Assembly: GCA_027676805.1 (NCBI GenBank)
Contig: JAQENU010000005.1
Location: 1 to 64,000, forward strand
Origin: Coprobacillaceae bacterium UN01-12pH3A
Lineage (GTDB): Bacteria; Bacillota_I; Bacilli_A; Erysipelotrichales; Coprobacillaceae
Reading direction: 5' to 3'
DNA length: 64,000 bases
Shown: one piece after another, positions 38,612-47,206 of the stretch
How positions within the stretch are numbered: the stretch's first letter is position 1
Layout of the letters: every line of letters starts with the position of its first letter
Program-made: the position numbers and the translations under genes
Notes under the pieces: model-generated
Told to the model about the DNA's origin: nothing
What the model saw: only the letters and a program-made list of their open reading frames with translations
Database searches by the model: none

Positions 38612-39847
38612 ATGAAATTTAATGAATTACAATTAATCGAACCATTGCTGAAAGCCGTGGCTCATTTGAATTATGAAGAAGCGTCACCTATTCAGTCACA
38701 GGCGATTCCGCCTTTATTAGAAGGAAAGGATTTGCTTGGCTGCGCTAAGACGGGAACCGGGAAGACCGCTGCCTTTGCTTTACCTATCTTACAGAAACTT
38801 TATTTGCGTGAGGAAGCGGATAAATATCCGCGAACAATCAAAGCTTTGATTTTGGCACCGACACGTGAATTAGCTATACAGATCAATGAGACATTTCAGT
38901 CACTGAATCCCTATGTTAACTTAAAATCAGCTGCCATCTTTGGTGGTGTGCGTCAGGGTCAGCAGGTGACTGCAATTGAACGTGGGATTGATGTTCTTAT
39001 TGCAACACCGGGACGTTTATGGGACCTACATGAACAAGGCTTGCTGGATCTAAATCATATTGAATATTTCGTTTTAGATGAAGCAGACCGTATGTTGGAT
39101 ATGGGATTTATCCGAGATATTCGCAAGATTATGAGATTAATCCCAGCTAAGAGACAAACTATGCTTTTCTCAGCAACCTTGCCTGATGAAATACAGCACT
39201 TGGTTGATGAAATCTTACATGATCCGATTCGTATTATGATCAGTTCCGGACATATGACCGTTGAAAAGATTCAGCAGTCTTTATATTATGTCGATAAATT
39301 AAATAAAGCAAAACTGTTGATTCGTCTGTTAGACGATCCGCGTATTTATAATGCGATTGTGTTTGTACGTACAAAACGCAATGCAGATACGCTATGCAAG
39401 AAGCTTAATAAAGCAAAAATAACCGCAGAAGCGATTCATGGGGATAAATCACAGAATGCCCGTGTCCGTGCTTTGCAGAATTTTAAAGATAATAAAGCCC
39501 GAATTTTAGTAGCGACAGATATAGCGGCAAGAGGGATTGATATTGATGATTTAACTCATGTCATCAATTTTGACTTGCCTGAACAAGCAGAAAACTATGT
39601 GCATCGTATTGGGCGTACAGCTCGTGCGGGAGCAAGCGGAGAAGCGATTACGTTCTGCTGTTATCAAGAAAAGGATTTGTTAAAAGAGGTAGAAAGATTT
39701 ATTCATCAGTCTATTCCGGTTGTGGATAACCCTTATTATCCTATGGAAGATTTAAGTGATCCTGTAAAAAAAGAAAAAGCACCGCAAAAGAAAACAATGG
39801 CATCATCAAGAAGCCGTCGTTCATCGAAAAGCAGTAAACGCCGTTAA
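38612..39847 (+). CDS. DEAD-box RNA helicase
   Basis: 411-residue ATP-dependent RNA helicase. Motifs in order: Q motif (ASPIQSQAIPPLL), I AKTGTGKTAAF, Ia PTRELA, II VLDEADRMLDMGF, III SATLP, V TDIAARGID, VI HRIGRTARAG. The C-terminal tail is short and Lys/Ser/Arg-rich (SSRSRRSSKSSKRR), typical of RhlE-like proteins that act in ribosome assembly or mRNA decay. The promoter is TGTTATACT near 38573. A terminator follows. Confidence 0.93.
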   Translation: MKFNELQLIEPLLKAVAHLNYEEASPIQSQAIPPLLEGKDLLGCAKTGTGKTAAFALPILQKLYLREEADKYPRTIKALILAPTRELAIQINETFQSLNPYVNLKSAAIFGGVRQGQQVTAIERGIDVLIATPGRLWDLHEQGLLDLNHIEYFVLDEADRMLDMGFIRDIRKIMRLIPAKRQTMLFSATLPDEIQHLVDEILHDPIRIMISSGHMTVEKIQQSLYYVDKLNKAKLLIRLLDDPRIYNAIVFVRTKRNADTLCKKLNKAKITAEAIHGDKSQNARVRALQNFKDNKARILVATDIAARGIDIDDLTHVINFDLPEQAENYVHRIGRTARAGASGEAITFCCYQEKDLLKEVERFIHQSIPVVDNPYYPMEDLSDPVKKEKAPQKKTMASSRSRRSSKSSKRR

Positions 39848-39849
39848 TT

Positions 39850-39871
39850 AGCACTCATAAGAGTGCTTTTA
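39850..39871 (+). terminator. Terminator of the DEAD-box helicase gene
   Basis: AGCACTC (39850-39856) pairs with GAGTGCT (39861-39867) around ATAA, followed by TTTA. Confidence 0.8.
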
Positions 39872-39988
39872 TTGTATGAATTAAGCAATGTCAAAGGATT
39901 TTGACATGAAATATGACGATGTCAAAGAAGTTGGATAGACAAATAAACTTAAACATGGCATGATGAGTACGAAAGGAATGTGAGTGTT

Positions 39989-40396
39989 ATGGAGATTGGG
40001 GACAAATTAAAAAAAGCAAGAACTGCTTCTTCGCTTACACAAGAGAGGGTAGCCGACCAACTGCAGGTTTCTCGGCAGACAATATCCAACTGGGAAAATG
40101 AAAAGTCCTATCCCGATATTATCAGTATTATTAAACTAAGTGATTTGTATAAGATCAGTCTGGATGAACTATTAAAGGGGGATTCTAAAATGATTCAGCA
40201 TTTAGAAGAAAGCACCGATACAGTCAGCAGCAACAAAAAGCTGATCATGGCGATCGGTATCAATATATTTTTCTTAATTTTATTTGTTTTATTTAATGGC
40301 TTGATCGCTAAAAATAATTATCTGATTATTGGCAGTGCTTCGATTGGAATCATCAGTACATGTTTCTTGTTTTATCAGATCATTAGAAAGTTTTAA
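39989..40396 (+). CDS. XRE-family regulator with two membrane helices
   Basis: 135 residues. The N-terminal XRE helix-turn-helix (KKARTASSLTQERVADQLQVSRQTISNWENEKSYP) is followed by two hydrophobic helices (about 77-97 and 103-123). The ATG at 39989 is preferred over the GTG at 39980, which abuts GAAAGGA. It is 12 bases upstream of a small membrane-protein gene, so the two are probably co-expressed. Target unknown. Confidence 0.82.
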   Translation: MEIGDKLKKARTASSLTQERVADQLQVSRQTISNWENEKSYPDIISIIKLSDLYKISLDELLKGDSKMIQHLEESTDTVSSNKKLIMAIGINIFFLILFVLFNGLIAKNNYLIIGSASIGIISTCFLFYQIIRKF

Positions 40397-40408
40397 GGAG
40401 GGATTACG

Positions 40409-40735
40409 ATGACTTGGTATTTAATTGTATTTGTATTTATGGTATTAATGGGAGCTTTCGCATTGGCCTATCAAATTTTTCGCTTAACGGAGCTGGATGC
40501 CAAATGCCGTGGCTTAAAACATCCTAAATGGTGGGGATTATTCTCCCTGAGCGGCAATAATGGAAGCGGCGGGCTGATTCTATATTTGATCGGACGCAGA
40601 AAATATCCGATTACAATGAACAGTGAAGAAAGAATACTCATGAATTCACGTAAGAAACGAGCAGGAGCTGCCCTGGTTTTTATGGCAGTCGGCATGATCT
40701 GTTTAATGAGTACTTGTATTCTGACTTTTAATTAA
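40409..40735 (+). CDS. Small two-helix membrane protein
   Basis: 108 residues. One helix at the N-terminus (about 3-24) and one near the C-terminus (about 87-106) flank a loop with Trp/Gly-rich HPKWWGLFSLSGNNGSGG. The family is not recognised. AAGGAGGG precedes the ATG. Co-transcribed with the upstream XRE gene, a common pairing of small regulator and membrane protein. Confidence 0.7.
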   Translation: MTWYLIVFVFMVLMGAFALAYQIFRLTELDAKCRGLKHPKWWGLFSLSGNNGSGGLILYLIGRRKYPITMNSEERILMNSRKKRAGAALVFMAVGMICLMSTCILTFN

Positions 40736-40743
40736 ATAAAAAA

Positions 40744-40763
40744 CGTTATGAACACTCATAACG
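40744..40763. terminator. Terminator between convergent genes
   Basis: CGTTATGA (40744-40751) pairs with TCATAACG (40756-40763). On the minus strand it is followed by TTTTTTATTT, so it mainly serves the MATE gene. Confidence 0.75.
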
Positions 40764-40772
40764 CTATTAAGA

Positions 40773-42158
40773 TTAAAGTGCTGCTTTTTCTTTTTGAAGC
40801 AGGGCTTTTTTCTTTAAATCACGGCCAATTGTCAGCCACATCGTTAGGTAACAAGCGCCGCCGCCAATAAAGTTGGAGATCGGTTCAGCTAAGAAAATTC
40901 CGGTAATGCCTAAGCCAAACATTTTAGGCAGAATCAATGTCAGTGGTACGACAATAAATACTTTTCTTAATAAAGAAAAGAAAACGGCTTGTTTAGACTT
41001 TCCTAAGGCAACTGCAACAGATTGCCCGGCAAATTGAAACGCCATCATAAAGAAACCAAAGAAATAAACTTTTAAAGAAGGAATTGCCACTTCAATCAGA
41101 TGCGGTTCTTTATTGAAAATATGAATAAAGAAGCTTGGGAATAACGTGATAATCAGCCACATTACAAAGGTATAGGCTACACAAACAACCGTCATAAATT
41201 TAATGCCTTTTAATACACGATCATACGCCTGAGCCCCATAGTTATACCCTAATACCGGCTGAGAGGCATTCGTTAATCCACTTGATGGCATGGAAACAAC
41301 TTCACGGATCGAATTGATGACGGTCATTGCCGCCACGTAAATATCACCACCGTAGGATTGTAAGCTGGCATTGCAGACGATGGCTACTAGTGAGTTGGTA
41401 ATCGCCATAACAAACCCTGACATGCCTAAGGAAACAATTTGACGGATATAGTCTAACTTCAGTTTCATTCGCTGCAAACGCAGTTTCAAAATGGTATTCT
41501 TACCTGTTAAAAAGAGAAGGATCCAAACAGCAGAAATAAACTGTGAAATAACAGTGGCTAAAGCAGCGCCGCGAACGCCCATCTGAAATGTAAAGATAAA
41601 GATCGGATCCAGCACAATATTGGTAATGGCGCCTAGTAAAACAGTCATCATCCCAATTTTGGCGAATCCCTGAGAATTGATAAAGCTGTTCATTCCCAGT
41701 CCAATCATTACAAATAAACTGCCTAACAGATAAATTGAAATATAGGCATCAGCATATGGAAAGGTTGCCTCACTGGCACCAAACATGAAAAGTAACGGCT
41801 TTTTAAACAGTAAGCCGATAATCGTTAAGAGAATCCCAAAAATAATCATTAAAGCAAAAGAATTCCCCATGATTTCTTCGGCTTCCTGATCATTGCCTTT
41901 CCCTCGGGCAATGGAACACAGTGGAGCACCGCCCATTCCAAATAGATTAGCAAACGCAATAATGATCGTAATTAGCGGCAGGGATAAACCCAATCCACTC
42001 ATAGCTAAGGTCGCTCCGTTATCGATACGTCCGATAAAAATACGATCGACGATATTATATAAAACATTGATGAGCTGAGCGAGTGTCATGGGAATCGCAA
42101 GATTAATAATATTGCGTGCGACACTTCCCTTAGTAAAATCATTTTTTCTATTCTCCAT
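40773..42158 (-). CDS. MATE-family efflux transporter
   Basis: 461-residue, 12-helix membrane antiporter of the MATE/DinF group that exports drugs or organic cations with Na+ or H+. The conserved N-terminal stretch is KGSVARNIINLAIPMTLAQLINVLYNIVDRIFIG, and the second half repeats the fold from VSMPSSGLTNASQPVLGYNYGA. Length is typical. The start has AAGGGGAGATGG upstream. It is not linked to other genes. Confidence 0.9.
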   Translation of the reverse strand: MENRKNDFTKGSVARNIINLAIPMTLAQLINVLYNIVDRIFIGRIDNGATLAMSGLGLSLPLITIIIAFANLFGMGGAPLCSIARGKGNDQEAEEIMGNSFALMIIFGILLTIIGLLFKKPLLFMFGASEATFPYADAYISIYLLGSLFVMIGLGMNSFINSQGFAKIGMMTVLLGAITNIVLDPIFIFTFQMGVRGAALATVISQFISAVWILLFLTGKNTILKLRLQRMKLKLDYIRQIVSLGMSGFVMAITNSLVAIVCNASLQSYGGDIYVAAMTVINSIREVVSMPSSGLTNASQPVLGYNYGAQAYDRVLKGIKFMTVVCVAYTFVMWLIITLFPSFFIHIFNKEPHLIEVAIPSLKVYFFGFFMMAFQFAGQSVAVALGKSKQAVFFSLLRKVFIVVPLTLILPKMFGLGITGIFLAEPISNFIGGGACYLTMWLTIGRDLKKKALLQKEKAAL

Positions 42159-42230
42159 AATTCCATCTCCCCTTAATTTCTATAGTATAGCACCATTCAA
42201 TGACCTGTGCCTAATTTTTCATGAATTGAA

Positions 42231-42263
42231 TAAAAATAGCGCAGCAGCCGACGCTGCTACGCT
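42231..42263 (-). terminator. Minus-strand terminator
   Basis: Read on the minus strand AGCG-T-AGCAGC pairs with GCTGCT-G-CGCT around GTCG (one internal mismatch), followed by ATTTTTA. It lies 150 bases beyond the stop of the secreted-protein gene at 42415. The spacer 42264-42414 holds a 43-codon frame that I do not accept as a gene. Confidence 0.6.
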
Positions 42264-42414
42264 TACAGTCAATGCTTTGAAATCTAGGGAGATTGCATTA
42301 AATCTAAGTTTAAAGTGGGGCAATAGAAAGCGATAAATGCAGCCTGTCATTTTCAAGATGATCTTAATTAATATACATCCTTTATTTGCACGTTATATCA
42401 AATCAGGTCTTAAA

Positions 42415-43041
42415 TTATCCCCATGTTAATCTGATTTGACCGTCGGTATTCACTTCTAAGGTTAAGTATCCTACATGACTTCCCAGCACAAACCCGAATT
42501 TTTTCACTGTGTAATTAAAGGTCATTGACGCTGTTGCAGGCAGATATGTCTCTGATAGTTCCGTAATAATATTGAGGTCAAGGCTGTTTACAGTGGCATG
42601 CTCCCTCTTAAACATAGGCGTGTACACTTTAATGATTCTAGCAGGATAGTTCCCTTTCACATCCGCATAAAAGCTGGCTTCTAAACCACCGCTGCGGATA
42701 TGCGGACGCAAAGTGCTCAATCCATCAGGCAGCATTCCTGAACTCCAATCGGTTGTTTGCTGAGAATAAAGTGACTTATCAGAAATAGAATTTTGAATAT
42801 CTATTCGAATATCAATATCTTGAATTTCGTCATGATAAATGGTTATTTCACTGGTATGCTCCAACTTGGATAAATCAAGATCGGCATACATCTTTTCAGT
42901 CCCTTTATTTTTATAAACCTTTACAGCGTTATTTTCTTCAACCAGCGCATAAACTTCAACAGCTTTTGCTGAAGACACACTTAACCCAATGGCGGTGCAT
43001 AAACTCATCATTATCACATATAACTTCTTTCCTCTTTTCAT
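42415..43041 (-). CDS. Secreted protein of unknown function
   Basis: 208 residues with a Sec signal peptide (MKRGKKLY, hydrophobic core, cleavage near SSAKA/VEV about residue 27). The mature part is beta-rich and contains no cysteine after the signal. No domain is recognised; the C-terminus ends in LTLEVNTDGQIRLTWG. The ATG at 43041 has AAGGAG upstream; the longer frame from 43074 is rejected. Regulatory features are not evident. Confidence 0.7.
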   Translation of the reverse strand: MKRGKKLYVIMMSLCTAIGLSVSSAKAVEVYALVEENNAVKVYKNKGTEKMYADLDLSKLEHTSEITIYHDEIQDIDIRIDIQNSISDKSLYSQQTTDWSSGMLPDGLSTLRPHIRSGGLEASFYADVKGNYPARIIKVYTPMFKREHATVNSLDLNIITELSETYLPATASMTFNYTVKKFGFVLGSHVGYLTLEVNTDGQIRLTWG

Positions 43042-43237
43042 CGTTGTCTCTCCTTTTTTATTGTCTAAAATCAACTATAGGGGCAGTCCAAGGTTCTATT
43101 AAATTTTTAAAAGTGTTCTTTCTATTTAAATGTTAACATAGTTTTAAAAAATAACGCTATTCTTTTTGTGAAAATAATGATTATTTAATAATCCTATTTC
43201 TATTTTTTTATAGAGTAAAAAGATGAACGTCAAATTC

Positions 43238-43266
43238 TTGCTTTTAAGTAAAATAATCAGTATACT
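43238..43266 (+). promoter_or_regulatory. Promoter of the metallo-hydrolase operon
   Basis: TTGCTT (43238-43243), 17-base spacer, TATACT (43261-43266), followed by GGAGGAG and the ATG at 43293. The rest of 43075-43237 is AT-rich without a visible gene. Confidence 0.65.
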
Positions 43267-43292
43267 TATTTAAGAATTGGAGGAGTTTATTC

Positions 43293-44102
43293 ATGGATAA
43301 ATTATTGGTTTTGGGAACTGGGAATGCCGCTGTTAAAAAGTGCTATAATACGTGTTTTGCATTAAAGAAAGATAATGAATACTTCCTTGTAGATGCCGGT
43401 GGAGGAAATGGAATCTTGGGGCGATTAGATGAGATGAATATTCCTTTGAATGAAATACATCACCTTTTTGTTACTCATGAACATACCGATCATATTTTAG
43501 GGGTGGTTTGGATTATTCGCATGATTACGACTAAAATGTTAGCGAATGACTATATCGGTGAATTTCATATTTATGCACATACGGAATTGGTTCAGACAAT
43601 TAAAACACTTTGTGAGCTGACTTTACAAAAAAAGCTGACCAAATGTTTTGATCAGCGTGTGCTTTTTCACCCATTGCAAGATGGGGATCAATGGACAATT
43701 TTAGATACACCTTTTACGTTTTATGATATATTATCGACTAAAGCTAAGCAATTTGCTTTTACTTTTATCAATGAGGATGGGAAAAAGATCGCCTTTGCCG
43801 GAGATGAACCCTATAATGAAAAATGCTTTGAATATGTCAAAGGTGCTGACTGGCTGATGCATGAAGCATTCTGTCTATATGATCAGCGCGATATTTTTAA
43901 GCCTTATGAAAAGCATCACAGCACAGCTAAAGATGCTGCTGTTTTAGCGACACAGCTGGGTGTTAAACATCTTATCCTTTGGCATACCGAAGAGAAAAAT
44001 CTGACTCAGCGAAAAGCACTCTATACACTGGAAGCCGCAAAGTATTTTAATGGCAGTATTTATGTTCCTGATGACCTCGAGGTGATTGAGCTATGTCAGT
44101 AA
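43293..44102 (+). CDS. Metallo-beta-lactamase-fold hydrolase (RNase Z-like)
   Basis: 269 residues. The zinc motif THEHTDHILGV (HxHxDH) lies near residue 59-69, followed by FAGDEP and a late His in HLILWHTEEKNL, the layout of RNase Z/arylsulfatase-type members. Its GTGNAAVKKCYNTCFAL N-terminus is typical of this subgroup. Substrate unknown. The end overlaps a 54-residue membrane-protein gene by ten bases. Confidence 0.85.
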   Translation: MDKLLVLGTGNAAVKKCYNTCFALKKDNEYFLVDAGGGNGILGRLDEMNIPLNEIHHLFVTHEHTDHILGVVWIIRMITTKMLANDYIGEFHIYAHTELVQTIKTLCELTLQKKLTKCFDQRVLFHPLQDGDQWTILDTPFTFYDILSTKAKQFAFTFINEDGKKIAFAGDEPYNEKCFEYVKGADWLMHEAFCLYDQRDIFKPYEKHHSTAKDAAVLATQLGVKHLILWHTEEKNLTQRKALYTLEAAKYFNGSIYVPDDLEVIELCQ

Positions 44103-44257
44103 CTTTTGCATCTATTGCTTTGGGCTGTCTTATTGTGATGGCAGTCTGCAGTATTGTGTTTCCCATTATATTTATTGTATCATTCAATCGTTTTCGTAGG
44201 GAAATGAAACAAACTTTTGAAAAAAGAAACTTAGAAGAGGTAGAAAATGAAATTTAA
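44093..44257 (+). CDS. Small single-pass membrane protein (54 residues)
   Basis: Real-looking small gene. GAGGTGATTGAGCT sits just before the ATG. The product has an N-terminal helix (residues ~5-30) followed by a charged tail (NRFRREMKQTFEKRNLEEVE). It overlaps the hydrolase by 10 and the next gene by 11 bases, a coupling pattern of true operon members. Function unknown. Confidence 0.65.
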   Translation: MSVTFASIALGCLIVMAVCSIVFPIIFIVSFNRFRREMKQTFEKRNLEEVENEI

Positions 44258-44639
44258 AGAACCCCGTTTATTAAGTATCTGTGCAGCAGCTTTTATTGGC
44301 ATGGTCGTTTTAGCAATCAATGCTGCCAGTCAGCATGAAACTGCAAAATTAATTATTACTATCGTATTATCCTTAATGGCATTAACGATGCTGTTGGGAC
44401 GTTTTAATATTTTAGTTAAAGAGGATTTTATGCTGGTTTACGCATTTCGTTATATCGGCATCTTGCCGGTTATGATTGATTATGCAGATGTAAAGGAAGT
44501 TAAACTGGTTTCAAAAACAAAAGTAAAAATTAAAACAGCCAAACAGGAATTATCTGTCTATGTCTTAAATGCTGCAAAATTTGTTGATTGTTTAAAAGCA
44601 AATACACAAAAACTGGAATTAGAAGTGGAATATCATTAG
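44247..44639 (+). CDS. Membrane protein with C-terminal PH-like domain
   Basis: 130 residues. Two hydrophobic helices (about 8-27 and 33-52) are followed by a beta-rich PH-like segment (ILVKEDFMLVYAFRYIGILPVMIDYADVKEVKLV), a common fold in small membrane proteins that regulate or protect the envelope. The family is not named. It overlaps the preceding small gene; AGAAGAGG precedes the ATG. Confidence 0.65.
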   Translation: MKFKEPRLLSICAAAFIGMVVLAINAASQHETAKLIITIVLSLMALTMLLGRFNILVKEDFMLVYAFRYIGILPVMIDYADVKEVKLVSKTKVKIKTAKQELSVYVLNAAKFVDCLKANTQKLELEVEYH

Positions 44640-44728
44640 ATATTTCATTTTTATTACCGATGATGCAATTATTGAAACTTTCATGTATAATAGAAATAGA
44701 GATGGATCAATAAGAAAGGAGCATACAT

Positions 44729-44926
44729 ATGAACAGAAAAGAAAGGATCCTTAACATATCCCGTAAATCCGGTGTTGCGGTTGAAGAGCTCGATGATACT
44801 TTAGATAATGAAACAGCAATGAAGTGCCATAGAAAGTGGCCGATTATCCTCATGCTTTTATTCTCATTTCTCTTTGTTTTTTATGGGGCTTACCGCATTT
44901 ATACTGTATTTAAAAAGATTAGATAA
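44729..44926 (+). CDS. Small membrane protein (65 residues)
   Basis: Basic/acidic N-terminal half (MNRKERILNISRKSG) then a single helix (about 37-60, WPIILMLLFSFLFVFYGAY). AAGAAAGGAG lies before the ATG and a TATAAT at 44686-44691 upstream. A strong terminator follows, which supports a transcript of its own. No family recognised. Confidence 0.6.
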   Translation: MNRKERILNISRKSGVAVEELDDTLDNETAMKCHRKWPIILMLLFSFLFVFYGAYRIYTVFKKIR

Positions 44927-44959
44927 TGAAAAAAAGCCTCTTTATATAAGACGTTTCAG

Positions 44960-45003
44960 ACTGTTGATTGAGTACATCTGCGTACCTGCTCAACAGTTTT
45001 TTT
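44960..45003 (+). terminator. Terminator
   Basis: ACTGTTGA (44960-44967) pairs with TCAACAGT (44990-44997), with an inner GTAC/GTAC pairing, followed by seven T. Confidence 0.8.
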
Positions 45004-45029
45004 GTCATTCAATCCTATATAATACAAGT

Positions 45030-45063
45030 ATACTATTTATATATATATCTGTATATTTAGTAT
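45030..45063. repeat. 34-bp imperfect palindrome upstream of a serine recombinase (res-like site candidate)
   Basis: ATACTA at 45030 and TAGTAT at 45063 bound a 34-base palindrome in which 13 of 17 half-site positions match. The centre is AT-rich, as in resolvase crossover sites. It lies about 175 bases before the recombinase gene. The rest of 45002-45238 is AT-rich and shows only a promoter. Confidence 0.35.
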
Positions 45064-45154
45064 GATTTAAAACAAAATAGCTAATAGAATGCTTCCATTT
45101 ATTCTATAAAAACTATTCAATATTTTAGGTTAGTAGAGATAAGCATCACAGAAT

Positions 45155-45182
45155 TTGTTTAATGATACGATATAAATATAAT
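45155..45182 (+). promoter_or_regulatory. Promoter of the serine recombinase
   Basis: TTGTTT (45155-45160), 16-base spacer, TATAAT (45177-45182); AAAGGAGAG follows before the ATG at 45239. Confidence 0.55.
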
Positions 45183-45238
45183 GGAAATGATAAAATAAAA
45201 CGTTGTAGAAAGAGACAGTAAAGGAGAGAAGTTGAATA

Positions 45239-45862
45239 ATGGAGTATGGATATGCACGGGTATCTTCGAAAAATCAAAATCTGGATAGACAAATCGAAGC
45301 TCTGAAAAAAGTTGGAATTCAACAGCGGAATATGTATGTAGAAAAGATTTCAGGAAAGAACTTTGAAAGAAGGCAATATCAAAAGCTGATAAAAAAACTT
45401 AAAAGAGGAGATGTACTATACATTAAATCCATTGATCGATTAGGAAGAAACTATAATGAAATCATTGAACAATGGCATAGGATCAACAAGGTGACCGGAG
45501 CTGATATTGTAGTGCTGGATTTTGCAATGCTGGATACAAGGCAAAATATTTACGGATTGACAGGACAGTTTATATCAGATATGGTATTGCAGATTATGAG
45601 TTATGTCGCCGAAATTGAACGGGAAAATATTCTTGAAAGGCAACAAGAAGGCATTGAATGCGCAAAAATGAAAGGGATAAAATTCGGGCGGCCAAAAAAG
45701 CCGTATCCTGATGAATTTGAAAATATTTATCAGCAGTGGAAATCTGATTTAATCAGCAAAAGAGAAGCGAGCAGACGGTTGTTTACCAATACCACTTTGT
45801 TTACTAGATGGGTGGATGATTATGAAAAACAAGATAATTCGGTTAAAAGAAATTTACTATAG
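45239..45862 (+). CDS. Serine recombinase (resolvase/invertase family)
   Basis: 207-residue small serine recombinase. The N-terminal catalytic domain has YARVSSKNQNLDRQIEAL (nucleophile Ser), IDRLGRNYNEI and the E-helix region VAEIERENILERQQEGI. A short C-terminal helix-turn-helix follows (KSDLISKREASRRLFTNTTLFTRWVD). Such enzymes resolve transposon cointegrates or invert DNA segments. No transposase or element end is seen close by. A res-like palindrome lies upstream, and a surface-protein locus lies downstream. Confidence 0.88.
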   Translation: MEYGYARVSSKNQNLDRQIEALKKVGIQQRNMYVEKISGKNFERRQYQKLIKKLKRGDVLYIKSIDRLGRNYNEIIEQWHRINKVTGADIVVLDFAMLDTRQNIYGLTGQFISDMVLQIMSYVAEIERENILERQQEGIECAKMKGIKFGRPKKPYPDEFENIYQQWKSDLISKREASRRLFTNTTLFTRWVDDYEKQDNSVKRNLL

Positions 45863-45890
45863 AATCAAGAGAAATCCTCTTGATTTTTTA
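45863..45890 (+). terminator. Terminator of the recombinase gene
   Basis: AATCAAGAG (45863-45871) pairs with CTCTTGATT (45877-45885) around a 5-base loop, followed by TTTTTA. Confidence 0.85.
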
Positions 45891-45967
45891 TTTTATTAAA
45901 GGATATTAAGCTCGGCAAACTCTATTTATAAAAATAAAATATGTAATTACAACCTGTTTTTAAACCA

Positions 45968-46011
45968 AAATAAATAAAAAGTGTTATAAAACCTATACGT
46001 TTCATAACACT
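45968..46011 (-). terminator. Minus-strand terminator with no obvious gene
   Basis: On the minus strand AGTGTTAT-G-AAAC pairs with GTTT-T-ATAACACT around a 6-base loop (one mismatch) and runs into TTTTTATTTAT. No minus-strand coding region leads into it. Confidence 0.55.
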
Positions 46012-46321
46012 CTATTTCTTAATATAAATGATTAAAAAGCGGTAATTATTCTTTCATAAATGAATATATCATAAATATTACAAAATGTATGATTTTAATA
46101 ACAATAATACCCGAGTGCATCTTTAATGCACAAAATTAAAGCAGTACAGATAAAAAGATGGTAAGAAAGCTTTTATTATATTGAGTCATGTAAACACTAA
46201 GGGTCAGCAAATGGGACTATTATAATGCCAAATTGATTGAAAACAAGGTGGATTCATGGTGTGTTTTTGAAAGGAGGAATAAGGACTTTTATAAAAATAA
46301 ACTTTAATGGAGGAGATGGAA
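46012..46321. other. Intergenic region without an identified gene
   Basis: AT-rich 300-base stretch before the EAL gene. It holds a 6-bp GTGCAT/ATGCAC hairpin at 46115-46131, a plus-strand TATAAT at 46221-46226 that may serve the EAL gene, and a strong AAAGGAGGAATAAGG at 46271 not followed by any start codon. A 17-codon minus-strand frame near 46190 is not convincing. Confidence 0.5.
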
Positions 46322-47110
46322 TTGAAGAAAGATATTGGCAGTGAGTTAGAAAGATGCATAAACGAAGATTTTAGAGGATTTGAACTGTTATATCAGCCGC
46401 TGGTTGATTCAAATACTCAGCATGTTATAGGGTTTGAAGCTTTGATTCGCTGGAATTATCCGGGGATTGGCAGTATCTCTCCATCCATTTTTATTCCTTT
46501 ATTAGAAAAAGAAGGACAAATGATTCGATTAGGGAAATGGATTATCTGTACAGTCTTTAAACAACTGCAAGAATGGCAAAAAACAAACCCATATCTTCAG
46601 GCAAATATAAATATTTCGACCTGTCAGATTGAATTCAAAAGCTTTGCAGATGATCTAGTTGCTTGGATAAAAAAATATCAAATAAATCCAGCAACTATCG
46701 TGTTTGAATTAACGGAAACAAAAGAATGGCAGGAGCTGGCAGCAGCGAAAAGGATAATCGAAAAGCTATATAAACTAGGCATAACGTTTGCTATAGATGA
46801 CTTTGGCACTGGATATTCAACATTTGAAGTATTTAGGACACTTAAATGCAGTGAAATAAAGATCGACCGAATGTTTATAGATAAAATTGTGAAATCCGAT
46901 ATGGATCAAAAAATAGTGAAGTTTTTGGTTCTGCTCTGTCATTCATTGGGAAAGACAGTATGTGCAGAAGGCATAGAAAACCAGCTGACAAAAGATTTAT
47001 TATGCAATTTGGGCGTTGATCTATTACAAGGATATTATTTTGATCCGCCGCTTACACCGAAAAGCTTCGCGGAAAAGTACATAGAAAATAGTGAGTTATG
47101 CATGGTTTGA
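46322..47110 (+). CDS. Stand-alone EAL-domain c-di-GMP phosphodiesterase
   Basis: About 262 residues, a single EAL domain with all hallmark motifs: GFEALIRW, NINIS, FELTET, IDDFGTGYS, IKIDRMF, AEGIEN and QGYYFDPP. It should hydrolyse c-di-GMP to pGpG. It has no sensor domain. The start could be the ATG at 46307 or the TTG at 46322. The latter is favoured because GGAGGAG lies six bases before it, whereas the ATG lacks a close ribosome site. It is followed by a cell-wall-anchored surface protein, suggesting a link to surface behaviour. Confidence 0.85.
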   Translation: MKKDIGSELERCINEDFRGFELLYQPLVDSNTQHVIGFEALIRWNYPGIGSISPSIFIPLLEKEGQMIRLGKWIICTVFKQLQEWQKTNPYLQANINISTCQIEFKSFADDLVAWIKKYQINPATIVFELTETKEWQELAAAKRIIEKLYKLGITFAIDDFGTGYSTFEVFRTLKCSEIKIDRMFIDKIVKSDMDQKIVKFLVLLCHSLGKTVCAEGIENQLTKDLLCNLGVDLLQGYYFDPPLTPKSFAEKYIENSELCMV

Positions 47111-47206
47111 TTGAAAAATGGGTGGAATAAAAAATCAATGGAAAAAAATCTGAAAATAGAAGGAGCGCCAAGGTAACTATTGGGAGTAACATATAAGGAG
47201 GATAAT

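Noticed and set aside
42220..42355. 43-codon minus-strand frame downstream of the secreted-protein gene
   Set aside because: It has no ribosome site and reads through the terminator hairpin, which explains its Ala-rich part.
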